From Saccharomycopsis fibuligera x Saccharomycopsis cf. fibuligera (lineage: Eukaryota; Ascomycota; Saccharomycetes; Ascoideales; Saccharomycopsidaceae): a stretch of DNA of 64,000 nucleotides. The notes beneath the pieces are model-generated. The model had not been told where the DNA came from. It searched no databases and worked only from the letters and a program-made list of their open reading frames with translations. Of the stretch, positions 19,251 to 30,235 are shown piece after piece (the stretch's first letter is position 1; every line of letters begins with the position of its first letter). The DNA is taken from positions 1,909,501 to 1,973,500 of the forward strand of contig CP012809.1 in NCBI GenBank assembly GCA_001936135.1, written 5' to 3'. A program made the translations under genes and the position numbers.

Positions 19251-21013
19251 TGTTGCGTTATTTGAAATGCGGATTTGTTGATTATTCAATTTTAAGTGAG
19301 AAAAAAAAATAAAGAAAGAAAATAAAATTGGTTTTGCCTTACTCTGTTTTGTTTTCAGTCGTGTTTGCACTAGATATTTGTATCTTATTGACTCCCGATT
19401 CTTCTTTTCCGTCTTTACCTTATTTACTTGTCTACTAACTTCCTACCATTTCATTAATAATGCAATAAACTTTCTCTGCATAGAATATTTCGTAAATTTA
19501 CAATCTTGCACATTTCTTTTAAACTGGCTCTCGAAAACTAACCTTACACGTATATTGCTAAGTAAGATGATCCTACCCAGAAAGTTGTTTCACAAGTGAT
19601 TGCTCATATCAATGTGTAGCAGCCATTTGATCTGCAAAGTCAAACCATTAAACTTGATACCAAACAAAAGATCGAAAACATCTCGATGTATGGTTTCAAG
19701 ATCTAATGCAGGCCTCAACATCAAAAAGGTTCAAGTGAACAGAGTAGTAAATTGAGAAGTGCATTTATTGTGAAATATTGCAAGGAGTCGCTGAAAATTA
19801 AACGACTAAATATGGATAGAAAGAATACATAATATTCTCGATTGCAGATTTGGAAAAAATTTAGCTAAAAGAACCATACAAGAGTGCAATCTATTTTAGT
19901 GAATGGGTAAGAGCTTAGCTTTTTTTTACACCTATTTCCAATCAATCGATTCATGCGGCTGACTGATGTTGGGAAATTCTTACTGCTGCATGCAGCGCAT
20001 GATTCAATCGAGAAAAACTTCAAAAACTTGTAAAAACAATCGTCGAACACTGCTACGCGCACTTCAGTCAATGTTTGCGGCAGCTGTAAACTACAAAAGA
20101 CAACCTCAATTATTAAATTTGCTAGAAATGTGACTTGAATAATAGACAATTATAAGGCGTGTGGTAGACTTTAGTAAACTACTTTTGCAATTCTGGTTTT
20201 CAAGTGCTGTCAGTAAATTATGCCACTCCTATTAAAGTACACAATTTGCGTAGAACGGGCCAACAAACAGAGCACTTGCTAATAAACAAACAAACAAACA
20301 AAATAACTAAACGGAGAAAAACAAAAACAAAGAATCCGCACTGAACAGCCTTTATGTCTTACCCTGCTTAACGTATGTGTATTACAGGCCATCCCTTACC
20401 AAGCAAGCATCGTGAAACATGATTTTGCATAACAAATTTTGCTCTAGCGTATATGCGCCTTAGACCGGGTACCTTTTTAGTGGTCGCCTCGCTGCACGAT
20501 GCTGTTCCATTAGGCAAGAGTAGGATGCTTGGATGTCGGTTATGTTATTATCATGGGATTACCCGTCATGATTCACGTAGTAGACACTGAGCACACACCG
20601 TCTTCTCTGCCTTTGTCCTGCTTGTGGGGGGCAAATTTCCTTTGCAACAGCGCCGTACCGGCGATTATTTCGAGGTGTACGGGTGGCACATGATATATCC
20701 CAACAGCTGTTAAGCAGCCCGCCAGCCAATAGGAGAAGGCGCAGAGTCAGCTTTTTTAATTTTGCCCTACAACAAAGTTAGCTTTACATTGGCCTTGGTT
20801 TTTGGGAAATAAGCTACATAATGGAAGGTCAATGGCTATATGGCTGTAAACTATGGTCCTTTGTAGCAATTGTAGAGTGGTTGTAGAGATTAAACGACCC
20901 CACATTCCTAGGATAGAGAGCGGAAAGACAGCCAGTGGACGAAAAACACAGCGCTGAATGTGAGCGAGTATGAAAGAATGTTTTTTCTTCTGGCTGCGAT
21001 CTGGCGGTCGTTC

Positions 21014-21044
<31 letters not shown>

Positions 21045-21207
21045 ACGGAAGAAAAAATAGAAGACTTTTCTTTGTAGGAAAAATAAAAAATAAAAAAAAA
21101 ATTTTTTTCTTTCTTTCTTTCTCTTCTTTTTTCTCCCTTTCTATCGTGTTGATCAATCAATTTCTCTATTTTCCTTGATTAATTCTATTTAATTAACTAT
21201 ATTCACC
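19251..21207. other. Intergenic region upstream of the eIF5A gene
   Basis: It holds the 3' flank of the regulator gene and the HYP2 promoter. Features are a Rap1-like site at 20676-20686, an A26 run at 21014-21039 and a C/T-rich leader at about 21107-21170 just before the start codon. No further gene was supported; the small frames at about 19378-19599 and 19865-20149 look random. Confidence 0.6.
20676..20686 (+). promoter_or_regulatory. Candidate Rap1-type site upstream of HYP2
   Basis: TGTACGGGTGG is the reverse complement of CCACCCGTACA and matches the core of the yeast Rap1 consensus (CACCCRTACA). It lies 532 bp upstream of the eIF5A start, a position usual for translation-gene activators. 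Rap1 has partly lost this role in Candida species, so activity is uncertain. Confidence 0.4.
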
Positions 21208-22583
21208 ATGGCTGAAGAAGAAGTAAGTATTTTGTATTGTTGGCTGTGGTTTGTTTGTCTGGAATGTCGGGTTCAATCTGCCTTTTAATGGTTTTGAAAC
21301 GGGGTGATTTGCTTGCTGGAACAACCATGAATTTTTTTCCTGATTATGATTTGTTGCCAAGTTAACCAGTCAGCTGCATCCATTTGTTTTTTTATAGTGA
21401 TTGGTTGTTTGCTTTGGTTTTCTTCTAGACTTTTTATTTGACATTCAATTTGGTTGTTCCAGTCAATAATCTTGAAGGGTCTGCAATAGTTGCTATCGTC
21501 GAGCATAGAGTCATATCACGCTTGGAAGTTTACCTTCAAAGTCGCAACACATTTGTCACTCATACACATCTCAAGATTCTTGCAAGTTGTGATTTACATA
21601 TTTTGCTGTTGTATTCGAGATTGTAACGAATGTTTTGTATCAGTGTCCGAATAGCTTCGAGTGCTTGCTGGTTATCAAGCTTGGTCAATCCAACGATGTC
21701 TATTTTATTTTATTTCAAATAAATCATTCCAGTTAAACGTCTTGTTTCAAGATAGGCAAGATATAATTACACTGGCGAGATGGTCTTCTCCAGATTAGTT
21801 CTGAACATCCTGTATAGCATGACGAATCAAATTTAAACCGTCTCTTGCTACCAAAATTCAAAGGTTTTTACAATTGTGCAATTTAAAATAGAAACACTAT
21901 GAGATCTTTGGATCTTGTGTGCTGCGCACAAGAAGATAAAGGGCACAACGACTATTGTTCTGTGTGGGCGAAGAAAAATTTTTCACTTGTTTACCGACAG
22001 ATCGCGTCCGCTTTGAAGAGTTTGCCCCTAAGCCGACAGCAAATGAACACCGCTTTCCAGCAAATAAAAGAAAACCTATAATCAAAAGCGAAGAGCAATT
22101 TTTACTAACGTTTTCTTTTTTTAGCACAATTTCGAAACCGCTGATGCTGGTTCCTCCTTGATCTACCCAATGCAATGTTCTGCATTGAGAAAGAACGGTC
22201 ACGTTGTCATCAAGAACAGACCATGTAAGATTGTTGAAATGTCTACCTCCAAGACTGGTAAGCACGGTCACGCTAAAGTCCACTTGGTCGCTATTGACAT
22301 TTTCACCAACAAGAAATTGGAAGATTTGTCTCCATCTACCCACAACATGGATGTTCCAGTTGTCAAGAGAAACGAATACCAATTGATTAACATTGATGAT
22401 GACTACTTGTCCTTGATGACCACTGACGGTGACACCAAGGATGATGTCAAGGTCCCAGAAGGTGAATTGGGTGAAAAAATCCAAGCTGCTTGGGAAGAAG
22501 GTAAAGACTTGAACGTCACTATTATCTCTGCTATGGGTGAAGAAGCTGCTATCTCTTTCAAAGAAGCTCCACAAGGTGCTTAA
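21208..22583 (+). CDS. HYP2: Translation factor eIF5A (two exons)
   Basis: Exon 1 is only 21208-21222 (MAEEE), the intron 21223-22124, and exon 2 22125-22583, giving 157 residues, the same as S. cerevisiae Hyp2/Anb1. The mature protein reads [11 protein letters not shown], then [20 protein letters not shown], and [11 protein letters not shown], in which Lys51 is the residue turned into hypusine. eIF5A relieves ribosome stalling, mostly at proline-rich stretches, and helps termination. Start and splice sites are fixed by the family N-terminus, which cannot be reached without splicing. The Rap1-like site upstream and the C/T-rich leader fit a strongly expressed gene. The minus-strand frame at 21897-22595 is its shadow. 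Confidence 0.97.
21223..22124 (+). other. HYP2 intron, 902 nt, GTAAGT donor
   Basis: Donor GTAAGT at 21223-21228, TACTAAC branch at 22103-22109, acceptor TTAG ending at 22124. It is the longest intron in the window and the only one with A at donor position +4. A reading frame at about 21955-22100 has a protein-like composition ([20 protein letters not shown]) but matches nothing I know. Confidence 0.92.
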
Positions 22584-23656
22584 ATTTCTTAACAAGTTAG
22601 AAATAGGAAAATAAATTTGTTTTCAAGTGAAGATGGTTCTGTCTTTTTATTATTTTTTTGAATTTTTTTTCTCTTTTTCTCCTTGTCTTATTCTTTTATA
22701 TACTTGAATATATAAGAAAGGTAAAAAACTAAACAAAACAAACAAGCAAAAGAAGCTATTTTTTTGTTCGTGTAGAGAAGTGTATGAGTTTTTATGTCGT
22801 TTGATATACGTAATACAGCTGATCTATTGCTGTGACATATTGCGCTTTTACAAAAGACAGATATAAGCAACCCCGGTAACAATATTCTAATTGAAACTGG
22901 AGTACCCTTCAACGAAAGTTAAATGTACTGACAAGACCCAACTTGGTGGTGAATAGTTCCGTGTATCAAACTATCAGTGGGACGTTATATTTAAGCCGCA
23001 TCAGTCGATAAAGCTATTCCAGGTTTCGAAGAACTTTATCATGATTTTAATAAGCAAAATTTCATCTCATGTATGAGTAGCTCTGATAGAATTATCGCGC
23101 TATATGTTGACAAACTGGAAATATTTAACTACTATACTATACAGTACCAATGGACCAAGAGAGCTTGTTTAGAAAAAGGCAGTTTAAAAAAAAAAAAAAG
23201 GTATTACAATTTAAAAAGACACTAGCACGAAAGTAAATATAACAAAACAAAATTAAGTAGGAGATAAAAAAAGGAAAATTGGAAGATTCAAGTATCATAC
23301 AATAAATATAAACAACAAAGAGTTCAGAATACGGAGACAAAATAGATAAAAGGGGAAAGGAAATACTAGTAGAAACAGTTGGGATGGAGAAAGAAATAAG
23401 TGTACAAAAATTAAAAAGTTAAATTAAAAAATCAGACTAAGAACAAAAAGGGAATTTAAAATGTAAATAAAAAAGAAAAAAAAAGAAAAAAATCAAGGCA
23501 ACAAAAGAAGAAGTACTATTGTTACACGACACACTGTCTTTGTTTTATCATTGTTTGGTTTTCATAGCTTTTTTCATTTTTTTATCTTTATAGCTTAGGA
23601 TACCTTAACAGGGTGTGGAAATTGAACTGCCCAGAGTGCAAACTACTTCTTGCACC
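22584..23656. other. Intergenic region between HYP2 and the SAP-like gene
   Basis: Convergent 3' ends. A/T-rich, with A runs near 23187 and 23470-23490. Nothing else was recognised. Confidence 0.6.
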
Positions 23657-25165
23657 TTACGCGTTTGTGGCAACATAAAGGGCAATAAGAAGGCCAACAA
23701 ATCCACCATATAAAGGAACCAAACCTAAAGCATTTCTCAAAAGAAGAGAATTGCGGACAGTGAAATCTTGAACATGGTCCCAGAGGGAAATGGAAAGTGG
23801 AATACCGGCCTTCGAAGCAGACACAGCTGCATCATTCTTGATATCGTCAATGTCAATAGTTTTTCCCAAAAACAAAAAGTTTAACAAAAGCCTAGTGATA
23901 AAAAAAGTGAATGGATCGTATTTCAAGCCGAATTTGTTGAAGTTGACGTAGTAACTGATAACTAATGGAAGAACCGCTGATATGAGGAACCAGAAACTAA
24001 TCAATTTCAAAAATTCTGGCTTGGCAAAGTCTTTGATGTAAAATGTTGAACGGTTCAAAAGACTAGTAGGTAAGTGAGCAGCAAGTTTTTCTGGAATGTA
24101 ATATCCAATAGTTACTTGAGTAACGTTATTTAAAACAACCAAATACTGCTCTAAAAACAATTCAAGATTGTAAATGGTGGTTGGATTGCTCAATATTGCT
24201 CTTAAGGATTCGTTTTTGGTACCGACGACATCAGCAACATCCGCATAGTATTCATTAATTTTTTCTCTAGCAGTTTCATATTTCTCAATGGCCAAATCTT
24301 TGTATTTGACTAAAAGTTCTTCTTCAGGTTCAAGTGAAGTCTGGTCATCCACTTCTTCTTCAGCAGATAACTCCTCGCCATCAATAACTTTCTCACCATC
24401 TGCTTCCTCTTCTTCTTCTTCTTCTTCTTCTTCTTCTTCTTCTTCTTCTTCTTCTTCTTCTTCTTCTTCTTCTTCTTCTTCTTCTTCTTCATCATCCTCT
24501 GCTTCTTCATCTTCTACTTCAGAGCCTGATTCTTCTCCTTCGTCATCATCATCGGAAGGTTTGCTTTTGCTTGGAGTGGAAACATTGCTGTTTTTGCTCA
24601 ACGGACCGTTTCTCAAAGGGCTTAATATCTGGGAAGCTCTAGTGCTTTTTGATGGAGACTTGGATGGAGAGTATCTTTTACGGTAAACAAAATACTTGTT
24701 GAATCTTTTATCTTTTTCCAATTCTGGATGGTCGCTGAAATGCTGGTTAATTTTATCTTCAATGATTGCCTTAGTTCCGTCAATGGCACTAATATTGAAA
24801 GTTAGTATTAGTTTCTTGGAAAGATGATATAAAAAAGAGTAAGAGTAGGAAATTAAACACTGGAGGGGGACAAATTCATTTGTTTACATGATTGCATGTC
24901 CCTTGCTGATGGGCCAGCCGTTAGGCTGGCACGCGAGAAACAAAACAAAGACTCATAATTTCCACTCGCTCTTCAGTCAATCAGTGATGTCCTTGGTCAT
25001 ATACCATTTATAACAGAGACTCAATTGACTAAATTTCTCAGTTTTTAAAAAAAATAAACTTAAAACAAAAATAAAAAATAAGAAAAAAAAAAAAAACGCG
25101 TACCGAATACCGAGATCATCAGCTAGTTCTAGCAATTCAACTTTCTTCAATTGTTTTAAACTCAT
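23657..25165 (-). CDS. SAP-like, poly-Glu, multi-pass membrane protein (two exons)
   Basis: Exon 1 is 25165-25104 (MSLKQLKKVELLELADDLGI), the intron 25103-24789, and exon 2 24788-23657, giving 397 residues. Splicing completes a SAP/HeH-like helix pair (LELADDLGIRAIDGTKAIIE, residues about 12-32). Next come an Arg/Lys/Ser segment, a Ser/Asp-rich stretch and a Glu run of about 30 residues (GAA/GAG repeat, 24409-24490). The C-terminal half has three or four hydrophobic segments, among them FWFLISAVLPLVISYYV, PFTFFITRLLLNFLFLG and VPLYGGFVGLLIALYVATNA. A short DNA-binding-type motif plus acidic run and C-terminal membrane anchors is reminiscent of inner nuclear membrane proteins, but I do not recognise the gene. 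The donor is GTACGC, unlike the other introns, but it is the only donor that keeps the frame. The conserved junction and a TACTAAC branch site support it. Confidence 0.82.
24409..24490. repeat. TTC trinucleotide repeat coding the Glu run
   Basis: About 27 tandem TTC/TCT units on the plus strand, coding consecutive Glu (GAA/GAG) on the minus strand inside the SAP-like gene. It is likely length-variable between strains. Confidence 0.95.
24789..25103 (-). other. Intron of the SAP-like gene, 315 nt, GTACGC donor
   Basis: Donor GTACGC at 25103-25098, TACTAAC branch at about 24817-24811, acceptor AG at 24790-24789. Frame conservation and a good branch site support it despite the unusual donor. An upstream GTATTC would not keep the frame. 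Confidence 0.75.
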
Positions 25166-25800
25166 TGTATTGTATTTGCCCTATATTCAGAATAGCTCGA
25201 AATTCTTTTTTTTACTTTAGTTGTTGTTTTGAAATATGTCGAAGAATAAAGGTTACAATTGTTAATTTCTCGAGCTGTATGTATGCTTGACTCTGGGGTA
25301 CTAAATAAAAATAAAAATAAAAAAAAATAAAAATAATAAAAAGAACGGGCTGTCTTATTTTTGTTGTTTTTTGCTTCACCATGTGGGTTTCTGCATTGTG
25401 AAGCAACCATCCTTTATTTGTTTGTCTTTGACTGAAACGTAAACAAACATCATGTGATGATACTGTGATTTCTTATTTTAGACAAAAATAAATAAATACT
25501 TGCTTAAGTGAAGCTACAGCTGGCTGGAATATAAGTGATGCAAAGTGCAGATGTAAGATTAATAGTAGTGAAAACAAAAAGTGGAGGGCATATGGAAGAA
25601 GAGAAGTTAATCTTGATGGGGAATATGAGAAAAAAAGCAAAAGCGATAATAATGGCTAATAATATTATGAAGAATAGAAGTAAATTAACAAAATTTAAGA
25701 GTGAAGCAGCAAATGGTCAAAAATAAAGGGAAGCAGTCCCATGAAGACGGAACTAAAAGCATAAAATATCGTAAAAGTAGGTACAAAACAGTAATACAAC
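25166..25800. other. Intergenic region between the SAP-like and SPT21-like genes
   Basis: A/T-rich, with an AAATAA-rich tract at about 25300-25340. An open frame at 25535-25726 has no conserved feature and is probably random. Confidence 0.6.
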
Positions 25801-27633
25801 TTAATCATAAACCGTGAATGGTGAAGACACTAACCCAACGTTACCACGTTTAGCATTTGCATGCTGACCGTTATAGCCAGTATTAGTATCTTCTTCTTCT
25901 TCATCCAACTCGTCCTCTTGGTCACCATCCTTTGAAGGGCTATCTTCTTTGTCAGAAACAGATTCGATAATTGGTGTCAAAGCGTCAGAGTCCTTTGGCG
26001 TGCTGTTTTCCTCTGGTGTCAACGATGTTTCAGTACTGTTATTGACAGCTGTACTTGTATTGTTAACTATGGCCAAGTGAGTCAAGTTTTTCTCGTTTTG
26101 CTTGCTACTGCCACTATTCACTACTTGTCCAGTAGTAGTAGCATTGCTACTGCTGCTTGCATTATTCGCTTCGCTTATAGCGAAGCCATTACCAATGGTT
26201 GGTGTATTTTGTGCCATACCCAGGTGTCCATTGTTATTGTAAACATTAGTGAGAAAGTTTTCAGGATTGAAATTAAGCAACTCGTCTAACTCTTTATTTA
26301 CTTGCAACATATCGGTAAATTTTTTATGGGTTCCACTAGCGTTATCATCAGCACTATTATCAGAAGTTGGTGCAGAAGTATGGGCAGTGGTGGAGTGACT
26401 TGGGTGTGAAAGCATACTGAGACTGGAAACATCAGAAAGTTCAGAAAGTAGTTCAGGGGGAATGTTTTCTTTGTTATTGTTCACATCATCTTTGATAATC
26501 CAGTAATTCTTTTGATTTTTCTTTACTGGTAGCTGTTGTTGTCGCTGCTGTTGCTGTTGCTGAGTTTTATTTGTCTTGTTATCAGGCTGCTGTACAATGC
26601 TAGGACTCGTAAATGAAGAATTACCTTCAGCATGTTGGCCTTGAATATCTCTTGAAGGAGTACTCATAAACTGTGGTGATTGATCCATGTAGTTTTGATC
26701 ACTGAAATTATGGAATGTTTGATAGTTCTGTATCAATGGAGATGACTTCTTAGATTTTCTGCCAAGCAAATCATCAGAGTCTAAACCAGCTTGACTTTTT
26801 CTTTTCAAATAATTATTGTTGTTACTATTAATGTAAGCTTCGTAAGTAAAGTAGAGGTTTTGATTTGGTGATGGAACAAAATTGGACATTCCAGCCATTG
26901 ATTGAGTTTGTGGTTGGCCCATCGACATTGGTTTCACTGGTAATGATAGGGTGCGCATGGCTTTTGGAGCAGGACCAGGGTTTGTGGTTCTTTTGCTTGG
27001 TTTCATGCCATTTCTCGATGGTTTAATAAGTTTTCGCGTATAACTACTATTACCATTGCCAGTGCTAGCAGCATTATTATTTTTGGTAGAAGATTTGCTG
27101 CTAATTCTCACTTTTTGTCTCTCAATTCTTTTGAATTGCAACTTCACCGATAATACTTGCTTGGATTTGTTGTCTGTGAGTAAACTCATTATATTGGTTT
27201 CCACTTTACCAGGTATTAAGATATCTCTTGCTTTGGATCCTGAGCTGGAGTTGTTGGAATTTGTAGTGTTATTGTTCTGATTATTGCTGTTATGACTGCC
27301 TTCATCGTCTGAGGAATCGGTATAGTCATTACTGATCAATTTGGAAAGCAAACCATAGCCCACCAATGGGGTATTTATCTCACTGTAATCACACACGTAA
27401 ATATTGTAATCATATCTTTGAGCCAAGTTTGGAACAATTTCTGGACTGCTTCTCAATACTGCTTCAATACATGCTCTGAGCTTGACAACACCAATGAGTC
27501 GCGTTTCGTTGTTGAGAAGTTCCATTTCTCCAAATTTCACTTTCATATTCGCGTTGGATTTTGACAAAAAAACCTGATCATCATCAAAGTTGTAGGTGAC
27601 TTTGAGTCCCATCATTGCAGTCTTGGTAGACAT
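25801..27633 (-). CDS. SPT21: SPT21/Ams2-like N-terminal domain protein, histone gene regulator
   Basis: 610 residues from ATG 27633 (MSTKTAMMGLKVTYNFDDD). Residues about 8-105 match the Spt21 N-terminal domain in pattern: MKVKFGEMELLNNETRLIGVVKLRACIEAVLRSSPEIV, then YDYNIYVCDYSEINTPLVGYGLLSKL. The remainder is rich in N, S, T and Q. A conserved-looking short piece reads NYWIIKDDVNNNKENIPPEL; the C-terminus is acidic. S. cerevisiae Spt21 works with Spt10 to switch on histone genes in S phase and acts in gene silencing. I identified it from the N-terminal pattern, so a related Ams2-type protein remains possible. Its 5' side faces the long gene-poor stretch. Confidence 0.72.
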   Translation of the reverse strand: MSTKTAMMGLKVTYNFDDDQVFLSKSNANMKVKFGEMELLNNETRLIGVVKLRACIEAVLRSSPEIVPNLAQRYDYNIYVCDYSEINTPLVGYGLLSKLISNDYTDSSDDEGSHNSNNQNNNTTNSNNSSSGSKARDILIPGKVETNIMSLLTDNKSKQVLSVKLQFKRIERQKVRISSKSSTKNNNAASTGNGNSSYTRKLIKPSRNGMKPSKRTTNPGPAPKAMRTLSLPVKPMSMGQPQTQSMAGMSNFVPSPNQNLYFTYEAYINSNNNNYLKRKSQAGLDSDDLLGRKSKKSSPLIQNYQTFHNFSDQNYMDQSPQFMSTPSRDIQGQHAEGNSSFTSPSIVQQPDNKTNKTQQQQQQRQQQLPVKKNQKNYWIIKDDVNNNKENIPPELLSELSDVSSLSMLSHPSHSTTAHTSAPTSDNSADDNASGTHKKFTDMLQVNKELDELLNFNPENFLTNVYNNNGHLGMAQNTPTIGNGFAISEANNASSSSNATTTGQVVNSGSSKQNEKNLTHLAIVNNTSTAVNNSTETSLTPEENSTPKDSDALTPIIESVSDKEDSPSKDGDQEDELDEEEEDTNTGYNGQHANAKRGNVGLVSSPFTVYD

Positions 27634-30202
27634 TTTTATAACGACTTCTGTGACCTAGTAGAAAATTGTTGAATATTTATATAGTTGTATACTAATACAC
27701 CGCAACACGCTACTTGATTAACAAGTTTTCTCGAAAATATGTAGCCGTAGCGAATTGGTTGTGCGACACTGAATGTTACTATCAGAGGAGATAGTTGCGG
27801 TTAGTAGGAGAGGTAGAGGAGAAAACTGAAGAACTGTCAACGGGAAAACAGAATGAAAGCAAAGATGCAAATAACTGGTAAAAAAAATTCCAGGTCAAGA
27901 ATCGCGTAATATTACATATATTTGTAGAACCGAGAAGCATCAAGTCTAAAAAATGAAATTAAAAAATACATCAAATCTTTCATGTCGCGTTCGTTATGCG
28001 TCAACTGTCTTTATATGACTAAGCGCATATATATATTATTAGGTAATCTGGCGTATTAGCGATGCAAGTTGCACGGACAACAGCTAGAAAAATAAATAAC
28101 TGGGTGTAAACAACGCGTAAAGAAAAACAGAAAAGTGAGAGATAAAAATAGTGAACGTGCCCTAAAGTCGTGTCAGTTTTAATTTTGACTGATTATGTAT
28201 TCAAGTTGCGATTCTTTGCTATCGCGCCATATTATCTGATTTTTTGGTTTTTGGTGTTTTTATTTTCATTTAACTGCTTTTCGTGTCCGTTCCTTTGTTA
28301 CAGTTTTCCTTCTTTTTTTTTTTTTTCTAGTTTGCATTTCAGTTTATACTTTTTATCCCCGTCTGTCGAGTTTCTGATTTTTCTTAGCTTTTGTTTGCCG
28401 ACTTTTCGCGAATGCTGGATTACCGCTAGCAAGCAGTTTTACCACTTTGAGTTGCGCTGCTCGTGTGATTCATTTTGCGCACTACGAAAGCGAAAGCAAA
28501 ATCAAAGATATTTCTTATAATAAGAAGTTGCTTGTGCACTTCTCCGCTCACACAAGCAAAACAACTACAGAGCTATGAGTGAACAGCAAATTTTGGATGT
28601 ATATATATTGCATAATCGAGCTTAAAATATATTCTATATCGCACGTAGGTCAAAAATCACCAAGAACCCATTAATCTATACTTTTGTAACCTACTGATTG
28701 TCAGTTTTCAATATTGCGTCTTTGTATTTGCTTCCTGCATAAGGCTTTGTGTCTGATTAATTGAAATAGTAACCTATATTTTCTAATCAATAAGGCACAT
28801 TATATGGACCCAGTCAAGTGACATATCCCATTGTAAGTGGCGGCTGCTAAGTATGTCATGTGGTATACGTCGAGTAAGCTTGGTCAATTTTATAAAGCGG
28901 GCAGAGGACTCTTTGAATTTGTGAAAATTTTTGGTTGGGAAAATGCGGATCAGTTTTCGGCACTACTAGAAGTTGAAATAATTTCTGTAATCACCCTTTT
29001 CGTAGTAATTCGTCACATGCAAGAATTTCCCAACATGCATGAAAATAAATACTGCAAGAAAAAATATCACGGCCTTCAGGCAACCCTAAAACTTAGGCCA
29101 CCATGGTAAAGTGTTCGTCGTTGGCATACCGTAAATAGTCACAAACAGGGATGCATAGCAGTATTTTGTATTCTAAGTGCGGTACAGTTACATCCTTACG
29201 ATGTTCTTTCATAGTCGTGAGATGTCTAGAAACATTCTGCTAAAAACGAGTAAGCGGTAGCGTATAGAGCTAAATAAAAAAAGAAAAAAAAAGGCTATCT
29301 TGCCAAAAGACGCATTGAATTAAAATAAACCTACATGTGTTTTATTTTATGTGCAAAATCTGCATGAATAGAACAAAAAAAATTCATTTATATTACTCTT
29401 CTTCCTCTGAGAATACTGTTTCGTCTAGCGATGTGGCGTGAAGGTTTATGAAAATGATTCAGCTTCTCACACTTCGCTACCGAACTACAAATAAGTAAAT
29501 GATTATGAAAAAGAAAACCTTTTTCATTCTTTATTGAAAATAACAATAGCATTTCGTCTTTTGCTATTTTAATAAACTCAAGTCATTAAGGACATATAGA
29601 CTGGCAACTAAAAAGCTATAAAATAAATATGGCCTTCAAAAACTCACTTATCTGATATGAGAGCAGTTCATTTACCGAATCCTGAGATAAAACAAAAGAA
29701 AAGAGTAGATGAGTAACCCTGTTAGTGTGGAAGTATAAGCCTTTTTCATGTTTTCACTTAAAAAAAGAAAGACAGAAATTCCTGATTTGTAACATCATTC
29801 TTGTTGTAACATAAGTATAGGAATATCCCTACCCGAATAATTCTCGAATGTAACTTCCCTGTTAGGAAGATATTGCCATTCAGTTTACTACACACTGCCT
29901 GGAAATTGACTATTTAATCAGAAGTGATCGCTATTTTCCTATTTAGTTTTACTTAGTTAATATATCATCGCTTGCTCTACCAAACAGCATTGCTACACTT
30001 GTCATAATATAATATAATTATGCTTAACTATTAAATAACTGACCATCACATTTGAACTCTACGTTGCTGGGCGTGTTAACCTTTTCATAGAATGCAGTTC
30101 ATCCCAAACAAGATAATCAAGCAGTCGGTTGTGATAGCAATACAAAACAAACGAAAGTACTACTGCAAATATCTAAACTTTAACTCAAATATAAAAAAAA
30201 TT

Positions 30203-30235
30203 ATCTAAAAGTTGACTTTTTTTTTACTTTTAGAT
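30203..30235. repeat. Perfect 10-bp inverted repeat, 13-nt loop
   Basis: ATCTAAAAGT at 30203-30212 and ACTTTTAGAT at 30226-30235 form a perfect hairpin around a T-rich loop. It may be a terminator-like or random structure. Confidence 0.7.

Noticed and set aside
21897-22595. A 232-codon minus-strand frame over the HYP2 second exon
   Set aside because: Exact antisense of the eIF5A exon and intron end; the conserved product is on the plus strand.
24288-24686. Poly-Ser frame on the plus strand
   Set aside because: It is the antisense reading of the Glu run in the SAP-like gene.
25535-25726. A 63-codon plus-strand frame
   Set aside because: No conservation signal and no motif; Lys/Met/Asn-rich chance frame.
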